From Streptomyces sp. DH37 (lineage in GTDB: Bacteria > Actinomycetota > Actinomycetes > Streptomycetales > Streptomycetaceae), in contig NZ_JARVKV010000049.1 of the NCBI RefSeq assembly GCF_029813835.1, forward strand, positions 1-51,530: a DNA stretch of 51,530 bases, written 5' to 3'. Both the position numbers and the translations under genes were made by a program. Below are positions 31,671-40,029 of the stretch, one piece after another; position 1 is the stretch's first letter; each line of letters starts with the position of its first letter. The notes beneath the pieces are model-generated. The model did not search any database and was not told the origin of the DNA. It worked only from the letters and a program-made list of their open reading frames with translations.

Positions 31671-33305
31671 GTGTCCCTGATGAATCCTGGCCTGTTCCAG
31701 GCCGTCACCAGGCCGCTGCCCCACGCCGTGCTGCTGTGCGCGGCGGACGGGCGGATCCTCGCCTCGAACCTCGCCGCCTTACGCGCCCTGCCCGAACTGG
31801 CCGCCGGGAACAGCCTGGTCGAGCTGGAGGCCGGGGACCCGGAGGTGTTCCGCCGCCATCTGGACTTCTGGCTGCGCAGCGGCGATCCCCTGCCGGGCTC
31901 CCTGACGGTCGAGAGGGCCGACGGCGCGCGGGTGCGGTTCCGCTGCCACGGCGCGCGGGCGACGTGGTGGAACGGCGACTCCGGGCCGGTGGTGCAGCTC
32001 CATCTGACCCCTCTGGACCGCGGCGACCAGTTCATGGTGCTGAGCCAGCGGGTGACGGCGCTCGACCAGGAGGTGGCCTTCCGCCGGGTGGTGGAGGACG
32101 AGCGCAGGCGGCTGCTCGCCGCCGAGCGGGCCGGGCGGTCGCGGCTCCAGCGCCTGTACCGCTTCACCGCCGCCCTGACCGCGGCGACCACGCTGGCCGA
32201 CGTCGTGGAGGCGACGGGCCGGGCCGCCCCCGTCGCCCTGGACGCCGCGGAGGTGGTCCCGGAGCTGCACTCGCGCCGGCTGGTGCCGTCCCTGGAGCCC
32301 GCCGAGAGCCTGCTGGCGATGTCGGGCCAGGACTGGGTGGACCTCGACCACGGCGCGCCCGCCCCCGGTGGACCGCGCACGGACGAGGGGGCGCCCGGCG
32401 ACCGGGCCGTACGGGAGGACCGGGCGGCCGGGGACACCGGCGGGTCCGTGGTCCGGATGCCGCTGGAGGCGGCCGGTCTGGTCCTGGGACGCCTCACCGT
32501 CCGCTACGGCTCGGCCGTCCCCCCGGAGCCGGAGCACATCACCGCCGTCGTCCAGCAGATCGCCCAGGCCGTGCGCCGCGCCGGGCTGTACGAGCACGAG
32601 CACCGGCTGGCCGAGCGCCTGCAGCGCAGCCTGCTGCCGAGGCTGCCGGACGTCGCCGGCCTGGGCGTGGCCGGCCGCTACGCGCCCGGCACCAGCATGG
32701 TCGAGGTCGGCGGGGACTGGTACGACGTCTACGTGCTGGGCGAGCACCACGTCGGGCTGTCCGTGGGGGACGTCGCCGGGCACGGTCTGGCCGAGGCCGC
32801 CGTCATGGCCCGGATCAGCGCCGCCCTGCGCAGCATCGTCCTGCGCTGCGGGCACGCGCCGGCCGTCGTCCTCCAGGAGCTGAACGCGTTCGTCGACACC
32901 TACCACCCCGGACTCATGGCCACCGCCTGCTACCTGGTCCTCGACCGGCGCTCCGGCACCGTGCGCTACTCCCGGGCCGGGCACCCGCCGCCCCTGCTGA
33001 TCGGCGCCGACGGCGGCAGCCGCCACCTGGACGAGGGGCTCGCGCCGCCGCTGGGCCCGGTGCCGGAGGTGTGCTACCGCGAGGCGGAGCTGACCGTCGG
33101 CGGCGGGGAGACCCTGCTGCTCTACACCGACGGGCTGATCGAGCGCCGGGGCGAGTCCCTGGACGTCGGGCTCGCCCGGCTGGCCGCCCTGGCCCGCGAC
33201 AGCGTCGGCCTCACCGTCGACGAGCTGTGCGATCTGTTCCTGCACCACCAGCCGGGCGCCGACTTCCCCGACGACCGGGCTCTGCTGGCCGTCCGCCTCC
33301 CTTAA
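31671..33305 (+). CDS. PP2C-family serine phosphatase (SpoIIE type) with PAS-like and GAF-like domains
   Basis: A 544-residue phosphatase. The N-terminal PAS-like domain (about 1-115) is followed by a coiled coil (about 118-160, RVVEDERRRLLAAERAGRSRLQRL), a GAF-like segment (160-300) and a SpoIIE/PP2C catalytic domain (about 315-544) with metal-binding GGDWYDVY, SVGDVAGHGLAEAAVMAR, and YTDGLIERR. Such enzymes dephosphorylate anti-sigma-factor antagonists and so release sigma factors. GTG 31671 is used; ATG 31680 is a close alternative. The methanogen-output-domain protein upstream may supply the signal. No sigma factor or antagonist gene is nearby, so the target must be elsewhere. Confidence 0.88.
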   Translation: MSLMNPGLFQAVTRPLPHAVLLCAADGRILASNLAALRALPELAAGNSLVELEAGDPEVFRRHLDFWLRSGDPLPGSLTVERADGARVRFRCHGARATWWNGDSGPVVQLHLTPLDRGDQFMVLSQRVTALDQEVAFRRVVEDERRRLLAAERAGRSRLQRLYRFTAALTAATTLADVVEATGRAAPVALDAAEVVPELHSRRLVPSLEPAESLLAMSGQDWVDLDHGAPAPGGPRTDEGAPGDRAVREDRAAGDTGGSVVRMPLEAAGLVLGRLTVRYGSAVPPEPEHITAVVQQIAQAVRRAGLYEHEHRLAERLQRSLLPRLPDVAGLGVAGRYAPGTSMVEVGGDWYDVYVLGEHHVGLSVGDVAGHGLAEAAVMARISAALRSIVLRCGHAPAVVLQELNAFVDTYHPGLMATACYLVLDRRSGTVRYSRAGHPPPLLIGADGGSRHLDEGLAPPLGPVPEVCYREAELTVGGGETLLLYTDGLIERRGESLDVGLARLAALARDSVGLTVDELCDLFLHHQPGADFPDDRALLAVRLP

Positions 33306-33373
33306 GACCCGACGCTCTGATGCCCCGCCGCCCCGCCGCCCCCGGCACGGGCGCGGGCGCGGCGGGGCACGCG

Positions 33374-33406
33374 TGTGAGCCGCCCGCGCGCGGCGGGCGG
33401 CTCACA
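33374..33406. terminator. Bidirectional hairpin terminator
   Basis: TGTGAGCCGCCCGC (33374-33387) pairs perfectly with 33393-33406 across a five-base loop, between the convergent phosphatase and DJ-1 genes. Confidence 0.8.
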
Positions 33407-33456
33407 GGGGACGGCGGACCGGGCGGGGCCCGGCCGGAGGCGGCCGGAGCCGGGAA

Positions 33457-33999
33457 TCAGGCCGAGACGGTCTGGAACTCCCGCAGGAACGCCTCGTCGA
33501 ACGCCTTGAGGTCGTCCGGCTTGCGGCTGGTGATCAGGGTGTTCGGTCCCTCGGTGCAGACGGAGACCTGCTCGTCGACCCAGTTGCCGCCCGCGTTGCG
33601 GATGTCCGTCCGCAGGCTCGGCCACGAGGTCAGCTTCCGGCCGCGCACCACGTCCGCCTCGATCAGCGTCCACGGCCCGTGGCAGATCGAGGCGACCGGC
33701 TTGCCGGTCTGGAAGAACTCGCGGACGAAGGCGACGGCCTTCTCGTCCGTCCGCAGGAAGTCGGGGTTGGCGACGCCGCCGGGCAGCACCAGCCCGTCGT
33801 AGTCCTCGACCGCGGCCTCGCCGACCTGCCGGTCCACCTCGAAGGTGTCGGCCTTGTCGAGGTGGTTGAACGCCTGGATCCGCCCGCCGCTGGTGGACAG
33901 CAGGCTCGGGGTGCCCCCGGCGTCGATCACGGCCTGCCACGGGTCGGTCAGCTCTATCTGCTCCACGCCCTCGGGGGCGACGAGAAAGGCGACCTTCAC
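33457..33999 (-). CDS. DJ-1/PfpI-family protein (class I glutamine amidotransferase-like)
   Basis: A 180-residue protein with the DJ-1/PfpI fold: KVAFLVAPEGVEQIELTDPWQAV, DGLVLPGGVANPDFLR, the nucleophile elbow with Cys in ASICHGPWTL (about 104), and GNWVDEQVSVCTEGPNTLITSRKPDDL. Members act as proteases, chaperones or glyoxalases/deglycases; sequence alone does not separate these. GTG 33999 is chosen because AAGGA lies ten bases upstream; GTG 34008 would leave only one base of spacing. A monocistronic stress-type gene is likely. Confidence 0.88.
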   Translation of the reverse strand: MKVAFLVAPEGVEQIELTDPWQAVIDAGGTPSLLSTSGGRIQAFNHLDKADTFEVDRQVGEAAVEDYDGLVLPGGVANPDFLRTDEKAVAFVREFFQTGKPVASICHGPWTLIEADVVRGRKLTSWPSLRTDIRNAGGNWVDEQVSVCTEGPNTLITSRKPDDLKAFDEAFLREFQTVSA

Positions 34000-34160
34000 T
34001 TCTGCCACGTCCTTTCGGCAGCTCGGGTCCTCGTTGCGTACTCCTGTTGCTCCCCCGTACTCCATACGGGTCCCCGGCGAGGGCCGTCCTATGCCCCCTA
34101 TGTGGTGTTCCCGGGCTTTCCGGGCGGATCGGCCGGTCCCGTTCCCGCGCCGGAGAGGCG

Positions 34161-34196
34161 GACGGCCCGCCGGAGCGGTCGCTCCGGCGGGCCGTC
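34161..34196 (-). terminator. Hairpin terminator of the subtilase gene
   Basis: A perfect 16-bp stem (34161-34176 with 34181-34196) with a GGTC loop lies 54 bp after the subtilase stop, between it and the DJ-1 gene. Confidence 0.85.
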
Positions 34197-34249
34197 GCCC
34201 GTGCCGTCAGGGGCTCATGCGCACGGTGTCGCCCCTGTGACCGGCCGGG

Positions 34250-37200
34250 TCACTTGGTGCGGTAGGCGTTGACGATCGTCTGGGAGAGGGTGTTGCCCTT
34301 CTTGTCCCTGACGTCGGCCCGGAAGGAGACGGTCCCGTTCTTGCCGGGGTTCTTGACCGTGATCCTGCCCTTCTTGACCGTGGCCTTCTTCCACTTCTTG
34401 CCGCCGTCGAAGGAGACGTGGACGGTGAGCGACTTCAGGTTCTTGCCGGCGGCCGAACCCTGGACCGTCACCGGCACCGAGACGGTGGCCCTGGCCTTGG
34501 AGGTGCCGTCCAGGGCCAGCGCCGGGGCGTAGCGCACCGCCGTCGCCGGGAGCCTGGTCTCCTCCGCGGTGCGGGCCGAGGTGAAGGTGTAGGAGGCGCT
34601 CACCCTGGTGCTCAGCCTGGAGACCCCGCTGCGGCTGAGGGTGGTGACCAGCTTGTACGTCGCCTTGCCCTTCGGCAGGGTGAACCCGGTGTAGTCGAAG
34701 GCCTCCTTCTCCTCGGCGTACTTCTTGCCGTTGCGGTACAGCGTCGTCCTCGCCGAGTCGTAGACGCTGTCGCCGTGGTGGCCGGCGCCGTCCGCGAGCG
34801 GGTTGAGCATGCCGTAGAGGTCGTCGCCGTCGCGGAAGATGCCGTCCTGCCGTCCCAGGCTGGGGCCGAAGACGCCGTTGTTGAAGGTGCGGGAGTAGGT
34901 CTTGCCCGCGGTGTACCTCTTCTCGTCGGCGTAGTAGCCGGCCTCGTACTCGCCCTTCTTGTCGTACTGCGCGAAGTACTGCGACCACGCGATGCCCTTG
35001 GCCTTGACGTACACCGTCACGGCGCGTGGGAGCCTGCGCTCCGTCCCGGAGAACCAGCCCGAGTCGGACGGCACGGTGGCCAGCACGCCGGTGCGGCCGG
35101 CGGCCGACGCTCCCTGCCGGACGTTCAGCCTGGCCATCTCCGACCGCTTGGTGTGCGTCGTCAGACCGGTGTAGAAGGCGCCCTCGCGGCGGTGGGCGGT
35201 GTTGTAGTCGGTGTTGCCGTTGGTCCACACGGTGCTGGCGCTCGACTCGACCTCGACGCCGTTCGTGCCGCCGACCTGTGCGGTGCGGAAGCCCTGCCCG
35301 CCTCCCGTCGTGCCGCCGCCGATGCCGAGGAAGCCGTCGCCGAACGAGCCGCTGAACTCGACGGTCAGGTCGCTCTGGCGGGCCTTCCCGTCCGGCACCG
35401 TCATCCTGATCTCCTTCGCCTTGCGGGCGTCGAAGGTGAGGGTGGTGTCCTTGGTGAGCTTCACCCCCGGCGCCAGGAGCCAGTCGCTGCCCTTGAAGTC
35501 CTCCTCCGTGCTGCCGGGCAGGGCGATGTCGGTGGAGAGGGCGTAGGTGCCCTTGGGCACCCGGACGGTGGCGGTTCCGGTCTTGCCGTCCAGGCCCTTG
35601 AAGGTGTCGTCCTGGTAGCCGATCAGCATGCTGCCCCACAGGGGAGCCGCCTTGCCGTCGCGGCCGATGGCGCGGACGGTCAGGTCGTAGGACTCCACCT
35701 CGCGCTCGACGGCGCCCGCGGTGCGGACGGTCTGGCCGCCGCCGGTCGCGGTGATCGCCACGCTGTACCCGCCGTCCACGCTGCCGCCGAGCCGGGTGTC
35801 GGCGGTGACGTCGACCGTGGCCGTGCCGCCCGCGGGGACGGTGACCTCGTCGGCGGCGAGGGTGAACATGCCCTTGGGCGCGGCCTTGCCCCTGGGGTCG
35901 GTGCCGGCCGCGGTCAGGGCCAGGGTGACGTCCTCCGTCCCGAGGTTGCGGTACGTGACGCCCTTGGTGACCGGCTCGTCGTCGGCGTGCGGCCACCGGG
36001 CGGTGCCGAAGCTGACCGACACCGGCTCGGCGACGATCGTCTGCTTCATCGCCCTGGCCACGTCGGCCCGGCCGGAGCCCTGCTGGAAGGCGGAGTAGCC
36101 CTTGCCGGGCTTGGTGGAGGCCGTCAGCACGCCCTTGATCCGCTCGCCGGTCCAGTCGGGGTGCTGCTGGGCCAGCAGCGCCGCCGCGCCCGCGACGTGC
36201 GGGGTGGCCATGGAGGTGCCGGAGATGGAGACGTAGCCGTCGGCGACCGGCTCGCCCTCCTGCTCGACGAGGCTGCCCTTGGCCGCCGCGGCGCCGATGT
36301 CCACGCCGGGGGCGGTCAGGTCGGGCTTGACCGCGCCGTCGCCCGTGCGCGGGCCGATGGAGGAGAAGTCGGCGAGCCGGTCCTGCTTGTCCACCGCGCC
36401 GACCGTCAGCGCGGCGTCCGCGCTGCCCGGGCTGGCGACGGTGGAGGCGCCGGGGCCCTCGTTGCCGGCGGCGATGACGAAGAGGGCGCCGCTGTCCTTC
36501 GACAGCCTGTTGACGGCGTCCTCCATCGGGTCCACCTCGGGGGTGTCGCCGCCGCCGAGGCTGAGGTTGACCACCTCGGCGCCCTGGGCCACGGACCACT
36601 CCATGCCGGCGATGATGTCCGAGTCGCTGCCGTAGCCGTCGTCGTCGAGGACCTTGGCGTTGAGCAGCTTCGCGCCGGGCGCGACGCCCCTGTACTTCCC
36701 GTTGGACCTCCCCCCGGACCCGGCCGCGATGGAGGCGACGTGGGTGCCGTGACCGTAGCGGTCCCTGGCGTCCTTGGAGTCGGAGAAGTTCTTCTCCCCG
36801 GCTATCCGCCCGGCGAAGTCCTTGTGGGTGGCGTCGATGCCGGTGTCGACGACGGCGATGGTGACGCCCTTGCCGTCGTAGCCGGCCTTCCACGCCGTCG
36901 GGGCGCCGATCTGCGGAACGCTCCTGTCGAGCGCCGCCCGGCGGACGCCGTCGAGGGAGACGGTGGCGATCCCGGGGGCCGCCGCGAGCTGTCCCGCCCT
37001 GGAGGACGGGCGGGTCAGCGCCGCCCAGGCCTCGGCGGCCCGGTCCTCGGCGACGGCCAGCGCCTCGCCGTTGACCGATCTGAGGGTGGCGCGCACGGTC
37101 GGCTCGGCCTCGGCGTGGAGTTCCGCCCTGGCCGCGGGCTTCGCGCCCCGGTAGGTGACGATGACCGGCACGTCGGTCCCGGTCTTCCTGCGGTACTGCT

Positions 37201-37615
37201 CGCGGCTCAGCTCGGTGACGTCGAACAGCCGCCGGTCGAGCCGGCGTTCGCCGATGAGCCGGATGACGTCCTGCGGGAGCACATAGGTGTGCCCCTCGGT
37301 GCGGACCACCCTGACGGGTACGTCCTCGCGTCCCTTGGCGCGGATCACCCCGGCGACCCTGCCGCGCCGGTCGAGCACGACCCGGTCCCCGGTGACGAGG
37401 GTGACGGTGCGCTGGACGCCGTCCGCCCGGCCGGCCCCCCGCGGGGCGCCGGACTGCGACGGCTCCGTTTTCGGGGTTTTCAGGGCCTTCGGGGTTTTCG
37501 GGTTCTCCGGGACGGTCTTCGGGGCGGCGGACGATGCGGTGGTCAGCCCCATCGTCAGTGCGACGGCCACGGCGGTGGCTATCGCGGCGGCGCCCGCTCT
37601 CTTCCGTTGTGTCAA
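34250..37615 (-). CDS. Large secreted S8 subtilisin-like peptidase
   Basis: A 1121-residue exported protease. A signal peptide (about 1-32, ending TTASSAAP) leads into a propeptide with TVTLVTGDRVVLD typical of Streptomyces subtilases, then the S8 domain with Asp in VVDTGIDATH (about 255), His in GHGTHVASIA (about 292) and Ser in SGTSMATPHVAG (about 463). The C-terminal 600 residues hold beta-sandwich regions and end in FDGGKKWKKATVKKG, a bacterial Ig-like or adhesion module. TTG 37615 is preferred because AGGGGGA lies just upstream; ATG 37636 in frame lacks a site. It probably degrades extracellular protein during growth or aerial development. Confidence 0.92.
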   Translation of the reverse strand: MTQRKRAGAAAIATAVAVALTMGLTTASSAAPKTVPENPKTPKALKTPKTEPSQSGAPRGAGRADGVQRTVTLVTGDRVVLDRRGRVAGVIRAKGREDVPVRVVRTEGHTYVLPQDVIRLIGERRLDRRLFDVTELSREQYRRKTGTDVPVIVTYRGAKPAARAELHAEAEPTVRATLRSVNGEALAVAEDRAAEAWAALTRPSSRAGQLAAAPGIATVSLDGVRRAALDRSVPQIGAPTAWKAGYDGKGVTIAVVDTGIDATHKDFAGRIAGEKNFSDSKDARDRYGHGTHVASIAAGSGGRSNGKYRGVAPGAKLLNAKVLDDDGYGSDSDIIAGMEWSVAQGAEVVNLSLGGGDTPEVDPMEDAVNRLSKDSGALFVIAAGNEGPGASTVASPGSADAALTVGAVDKQDRLADFSSIGPRTGDGAVKPDLTAPGVDIGAAAAKGSLVEQEGEPVADGYVSISGTSMATPHVAGAAALLAQQHPDWTGERIKGVLTASTKPGKGYSAFQQGSGRADVARAMKQTIVAEPVSVSFGTARWPHADDEPVTKGVTYRNLGTEDVTLALTAAGTDPRGKAAPKGMFTLAADEVTVPAGGTATVDVTADTRLGGSVDGGYSVAITATGGGQTVRTAGAVEREVESYDLTVRAIGRDGKAAPLWGSMLIGYQDDTFKGLDGKTGTATVRVPKGTYALSTDIALPGSTEEDFKGSDWLLAPGVKLTKDTTLTFDARKAKEIRMTVPDGKARQSDLTVEFSGSFGDGFLGIGGGTTGGGQGFRTAQVGGTNGVEVESSASTVWTNGNTDYNTAHRREGAFYTGLTTHTKRSEMARLNVRQGASAAGRTGVLATVPSDSGWFSGTERRLPRAVTVYVKAKGIAWSQYFAQYDKKGEYEAGYYADEKRYTAGKTYSRTFNNGVFGPSLGRQDGIFRDGDDLYGMLNPLADGAGHHGDSVYDSARTTLYRNGKKYAEEKEAFDYTGFTLPKGKATYKLVTTLSRSGVSRLSTRVSASYTFTSARTAEETRLPATAVRYAPALALDGTSKARATVSVPVTVQGSAAGKNLKSLTVHVSFDGGKKWKKATVKKGRITVKNPGKNGTVSFRADVRDKKGNTLSQTIVNAYRTK

Positions 37616-37919
37616 TTTTCCCCCTGGTGAGGTCATCACCATGCGTGGGGGACCCCAGCGGCCCCCCGCGCGCTCAGTCTGCGGGAGGCCGGGACACCTG
37701 CGCCATATGGCGTCATAGGGGACAGGCGTTCTACGTGTGCCACCGCGTCGACTCCCCCTCGGTCCGGGGTCGTCGGCGCGGCGCACCGGCTCTCGCGATG
37801 GTGAGGACGCTCCCGGGCCCCTCCCGGTTCACTTCCGCCCCACCCTCCCGCGCGCTCTGCCCTTTCGGGCACCGCCCCTGCCCGGCCGCGGACCGTCCGG
37901 CGCGCCCGGAAACGCCGGA
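37616..37919 (-). promoter_or_regulatory. Upstream region of the subtilase gene with a 12-bp palindrome
   Basis: About 300 bp without a gene. CGCCATATGGCG (37701-37712) is a perfect palindrome 86 bp before the start and could be an operator. No clear -35/-10 pair was found. The rest shows nothing distinctive. Confidence 0.35.
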
Positions 37920-37956
37920 GGCGGCGGACGCGGCGCGGTGCGCCGTGTCCGCCGCC
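37920..37956 (-). terminator. Hairpin terminator of the L,D-transpeptidase gene
   Basis: A 17-bp stem (37920-37936 with 37940-37956, one G-T pair) with a GGT loop lies 76 bp past the transpeptidase stop on its strand. Confidence 0.75.
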
Positions 37957-38031
37957 TGGCGGGACGGGATCCGGCCGGGGCCGGAGGGGAGTGCGGGAGC
38001 CCGGGGGCGGCCGGAGGGGGCCGCCGGGGGA

Positions 38032-39297
38032 TCAGAGGGCGGAGCCCGCCTTCCAGTCGGCCCAGGACATGTTCCAGCCGTTGAGGCCGTTGTCCGGGGT
38101 GATCTGCTTGTCGGGCGAGTTCTTCACGATCACGACGTCGCCGAGGAGCGAGTTGTCGAAGAACCAGGCGCCGTCCTGGCTGGGGTCGTTCGCGCCCTGG
38201 ACGTCGTTCAGGCCCACGCAGCCGTGGCTGGTGTTGACGTTGCCGAAGACCGAGTCGGAGCCCCAGTAGTTGCCGTGGATGAAGGTGCCGGAGGTCGACA
38301 GGCGCATGGCGTGCGGCACGTCCTTGATGTCGTACTCGCCCTTGCCGTCGTCGTCGGTGAAGCCGACGGTCGCGCCGTTCATCCGGGTCTCCTTGAACTT
38401 CTCGGAGATCACCATCTGGCCGTTGTAGGTCGGGGTCTCGGGCGCGCCCGCGGAGATCTTGAAGGTCTTGACGGTCTTGCCGTCCCGGACGACCTCCATC
38501 GTCTTGCTCTTCACGTCGACCGTGCTGACCTGGGAGCGGCCGACGGTGAAGCTGAAGCTCTTGTCCTGGACGCCGGTGATGCCCTCGGCGCCCTCGACCC
38601 CGTCGAGGTTGAGGTCGACGGTGACCTTGGAGCCGGACTTCCAGTACTCCTGGGGGCGGAAGTCCAGGCGGGTGTCGCTGAACCAGTGGCCCACGATCTC
38701 CTGGCCGCTGGTGGAGTTGACCTCGATCGCGGACTGGACCGCCTTCTTGTCGGTGATGCCCTTGTCGAAGTTGATCGAGACGGGCATGCCGACGCCGACG
38801 GTGGAGCCGTCCTCGGGCGTGAAGTAGCCGATGAAGCTGTTGGAGGGCGAGACCGTGGTGAAGGTCGAGTTCTCGTGGACCTCGCGGCCCTTCGCGTCCT
38901 CGGCCTCGGCGGAGATCGTGTACTGGGTGGCGCGCTCGAGCTGGCCGTTGGGCTTCCAGCCGCTGCCGTCCGCCGCGAGGGTGCCCTCCACCTCCTGGCC
39001 GGTCGCCGTGGCCTTCATGGTCACCGAGGTGAGCTTGCCGCCCTTCACACCGACCTGGGCGGCGTGGATGCTCGCGTTGTCCGCGCCGTCCTCGGGGGTG
39101 ATGACTATTCGGGCGTCGGAGGCCTTCTCCGCCGCCGCCCTGTCAACCTGCGCCTGCCCCTTCTCCGGCTTCTTCGCCGGGTCGGCGCCGGAGTCGCCGC
39201 CGCCCTCGTCCCCGCCCCCGCACGCCGACAGTGTGAGCACTCCACCGAGCAGCGCGGCCACCGCCACGACGCCCCTGCGGCGCTTGCCGTCCGTCAT
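38032..39297 (-). CDS. L,D-transpeptidase lipoprotein
   Basis: A 421-residue lipoprotein: basic start, hydrophobic stretch and lipobox LTLSAC (Cys near 26), then a Gly/Glu/Lys linker, two Ig-like domains (about 60-270, including GVGMPVSINFDKGI) and a YkuD catalytic domain. The catalytic motif HGNYW...NTSHGCVGLN has the active Cys near 358. These enzymes form 3-3 crosslinks in peptidoglycan. ATG 39297 has GGAGAAG seven bases upstream; a start 15 bases earlier would use no site. The architecture equals the mycobacterial Ldt proteins. It is transcribed alone, with direct GGTAAGAC repeats upstream. Confidence 0.93.
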   Translation of the reverse strand: MTDGKRRRGVVAVAALLGGVLTLSACGGGDEGGGDSGADPAKKPEKGQAQVDRAAAEKASDARIVITPEDGADNASIHAAQVGVKGGKLTSVTMKATATGQEVEGTLAADGSGWKPNGQLERATQYTISAEAEDAKGREVHENSTFTTVSPSNSFIGYFTPEDGSTVGVGMPVSINFDKGITDKKAVQSAIEVNSTSGQEIVGHWFSDTRLDFRPQEYWKSGSKVTVDLNLDGVEGAEGITGVQDKSFSFTVGRSQVSTVDVKSKTMEVVRDGKTVKTFKISAGAPETPTYNGQMVISEKFKETRMNGATVGFTDDDGKGEYDIKDVPHAMRLSTSGTFIHGNYWGSDSVFGNVNTSHGCVGLNDVQGANDPSQDGAWFFDNSLLGDVVIVKNSPDKQITPDNGLNGWNMSWADWKAGSAL

Positions 39298-39720
39298 CAC
39301 ACACTTCTCCATCCGCTTACGAACCTCTGGCTCCCGATGCGCGTCCCACGCCGTCCGGTGAGGGTGCAGCGGGATATCCACCCCACAGCCGCACGTACGA
39401 GAACGCAGGGGAGCTGTGACCCGTTCCACCCAGGGTAAGACTGTGGGGTAAGACACCCTTCCGTCGCCAGGGGTTGCAGTGCCGAGCAGGGAATTCCCCC
39501 GCGGCCCCGGATCGTTACCGCAGACTCACCGCCCGATGACACCCGATCACATCACACCGTTTTCCACCTGTCACTGCATCTATGGGGCAATGTGACCGAT
39601 TTCGCAGGAGACGGCGGAACAGCGCGCGGCCCTCTGTCCCGACCGCCCTTCACGCGGCCCGCTCCCGTCGTTAGCATCGGTCGCAGCACCGTCGATCCGC
39701 TGCTCCGAGGGGGCCCTTCC
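39298..39720. promoter_or_regulatory. Divergent promoter region, transpeptidase and surface protein
   Basis: 423 bp separate two cell-envelope genes. GGTAAGAC occurs twice (39434-39441 and 39447-39454), 13 bp apart, upstream of the transpeptidase gene and could bind a regulator. GTTAGCATC near 39670 may be the -10 region of the surface-protein gene. No further gene is visible. Confidence 0.35.
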
Positions 39721-40029
39721 GTGCGAGCACACCGCCGACTGCTGGTGACCACCGCCGTCGCTGGCGGCCTCCTGGGCGGCCTGTGGTTCGTACCGTCCGC
39801 GAACGCCACGGACGACGGCGCGCCGGCCCGGGCCGCCGCCTCCCAGGCGCAGGTGCGGAGCCAGGCGCAGACCGGCCCGGGCGAGGGCGTGGAGCTGGCC
39901 GACACCGGCACCTTCGACAGCACGCCCTACCTCCTCGGCGGCTTCGGCTTCCTCGGCGCGGGCGCCGCCCTGCTGGTCAACGCCCGCGTCCGCGCCGGCC
40001 GCGAGGGGCTCACGCCAGCGGCCCGGTGA
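39721..40029 (+). CDS. Small LAxTG sortase-anchored surface protein
   Basis: A 102-residue exported protein from GTG 39721 with GAGGGGG eight bases upstream. The signal peptide (LLVTTAVAGGLLGGLWFVPSANA) gives a short mature region, then LADTG (about 63-67), a membrane helix (YLLGGFGFLGAGAALLV) and a basic tail (RVRAGREG). LAxTG is the class E sortase signal of Streptomyces, distinct from LPxTG. The mature exposed region is only about 30 residues of Ala/Gln, so it is probably a minor coat or spacer. The 3' end overlaps the convergent hutH by 20 bp. Confidence 0.72.
   Translation: MRAHRRLLVTTAVAGGLLGGLWFVPSANATDDGAPARAAASQAQVRSQAQTGPGEGVELADTGTFDSTPYLLGGFGFLGAGAALLVNARVRAGREGLTPAAR

Noticed and set aside
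34418..37630. A 1070-codon open frame on the plus strand opposite the subtilase gene
   Set aside because: It lies fully antisense to a gene with signal peptide, catalytic triad and terminator; it is Gly/Val/Arg-rich with no motif, the usual GC-rich antisense shadow.
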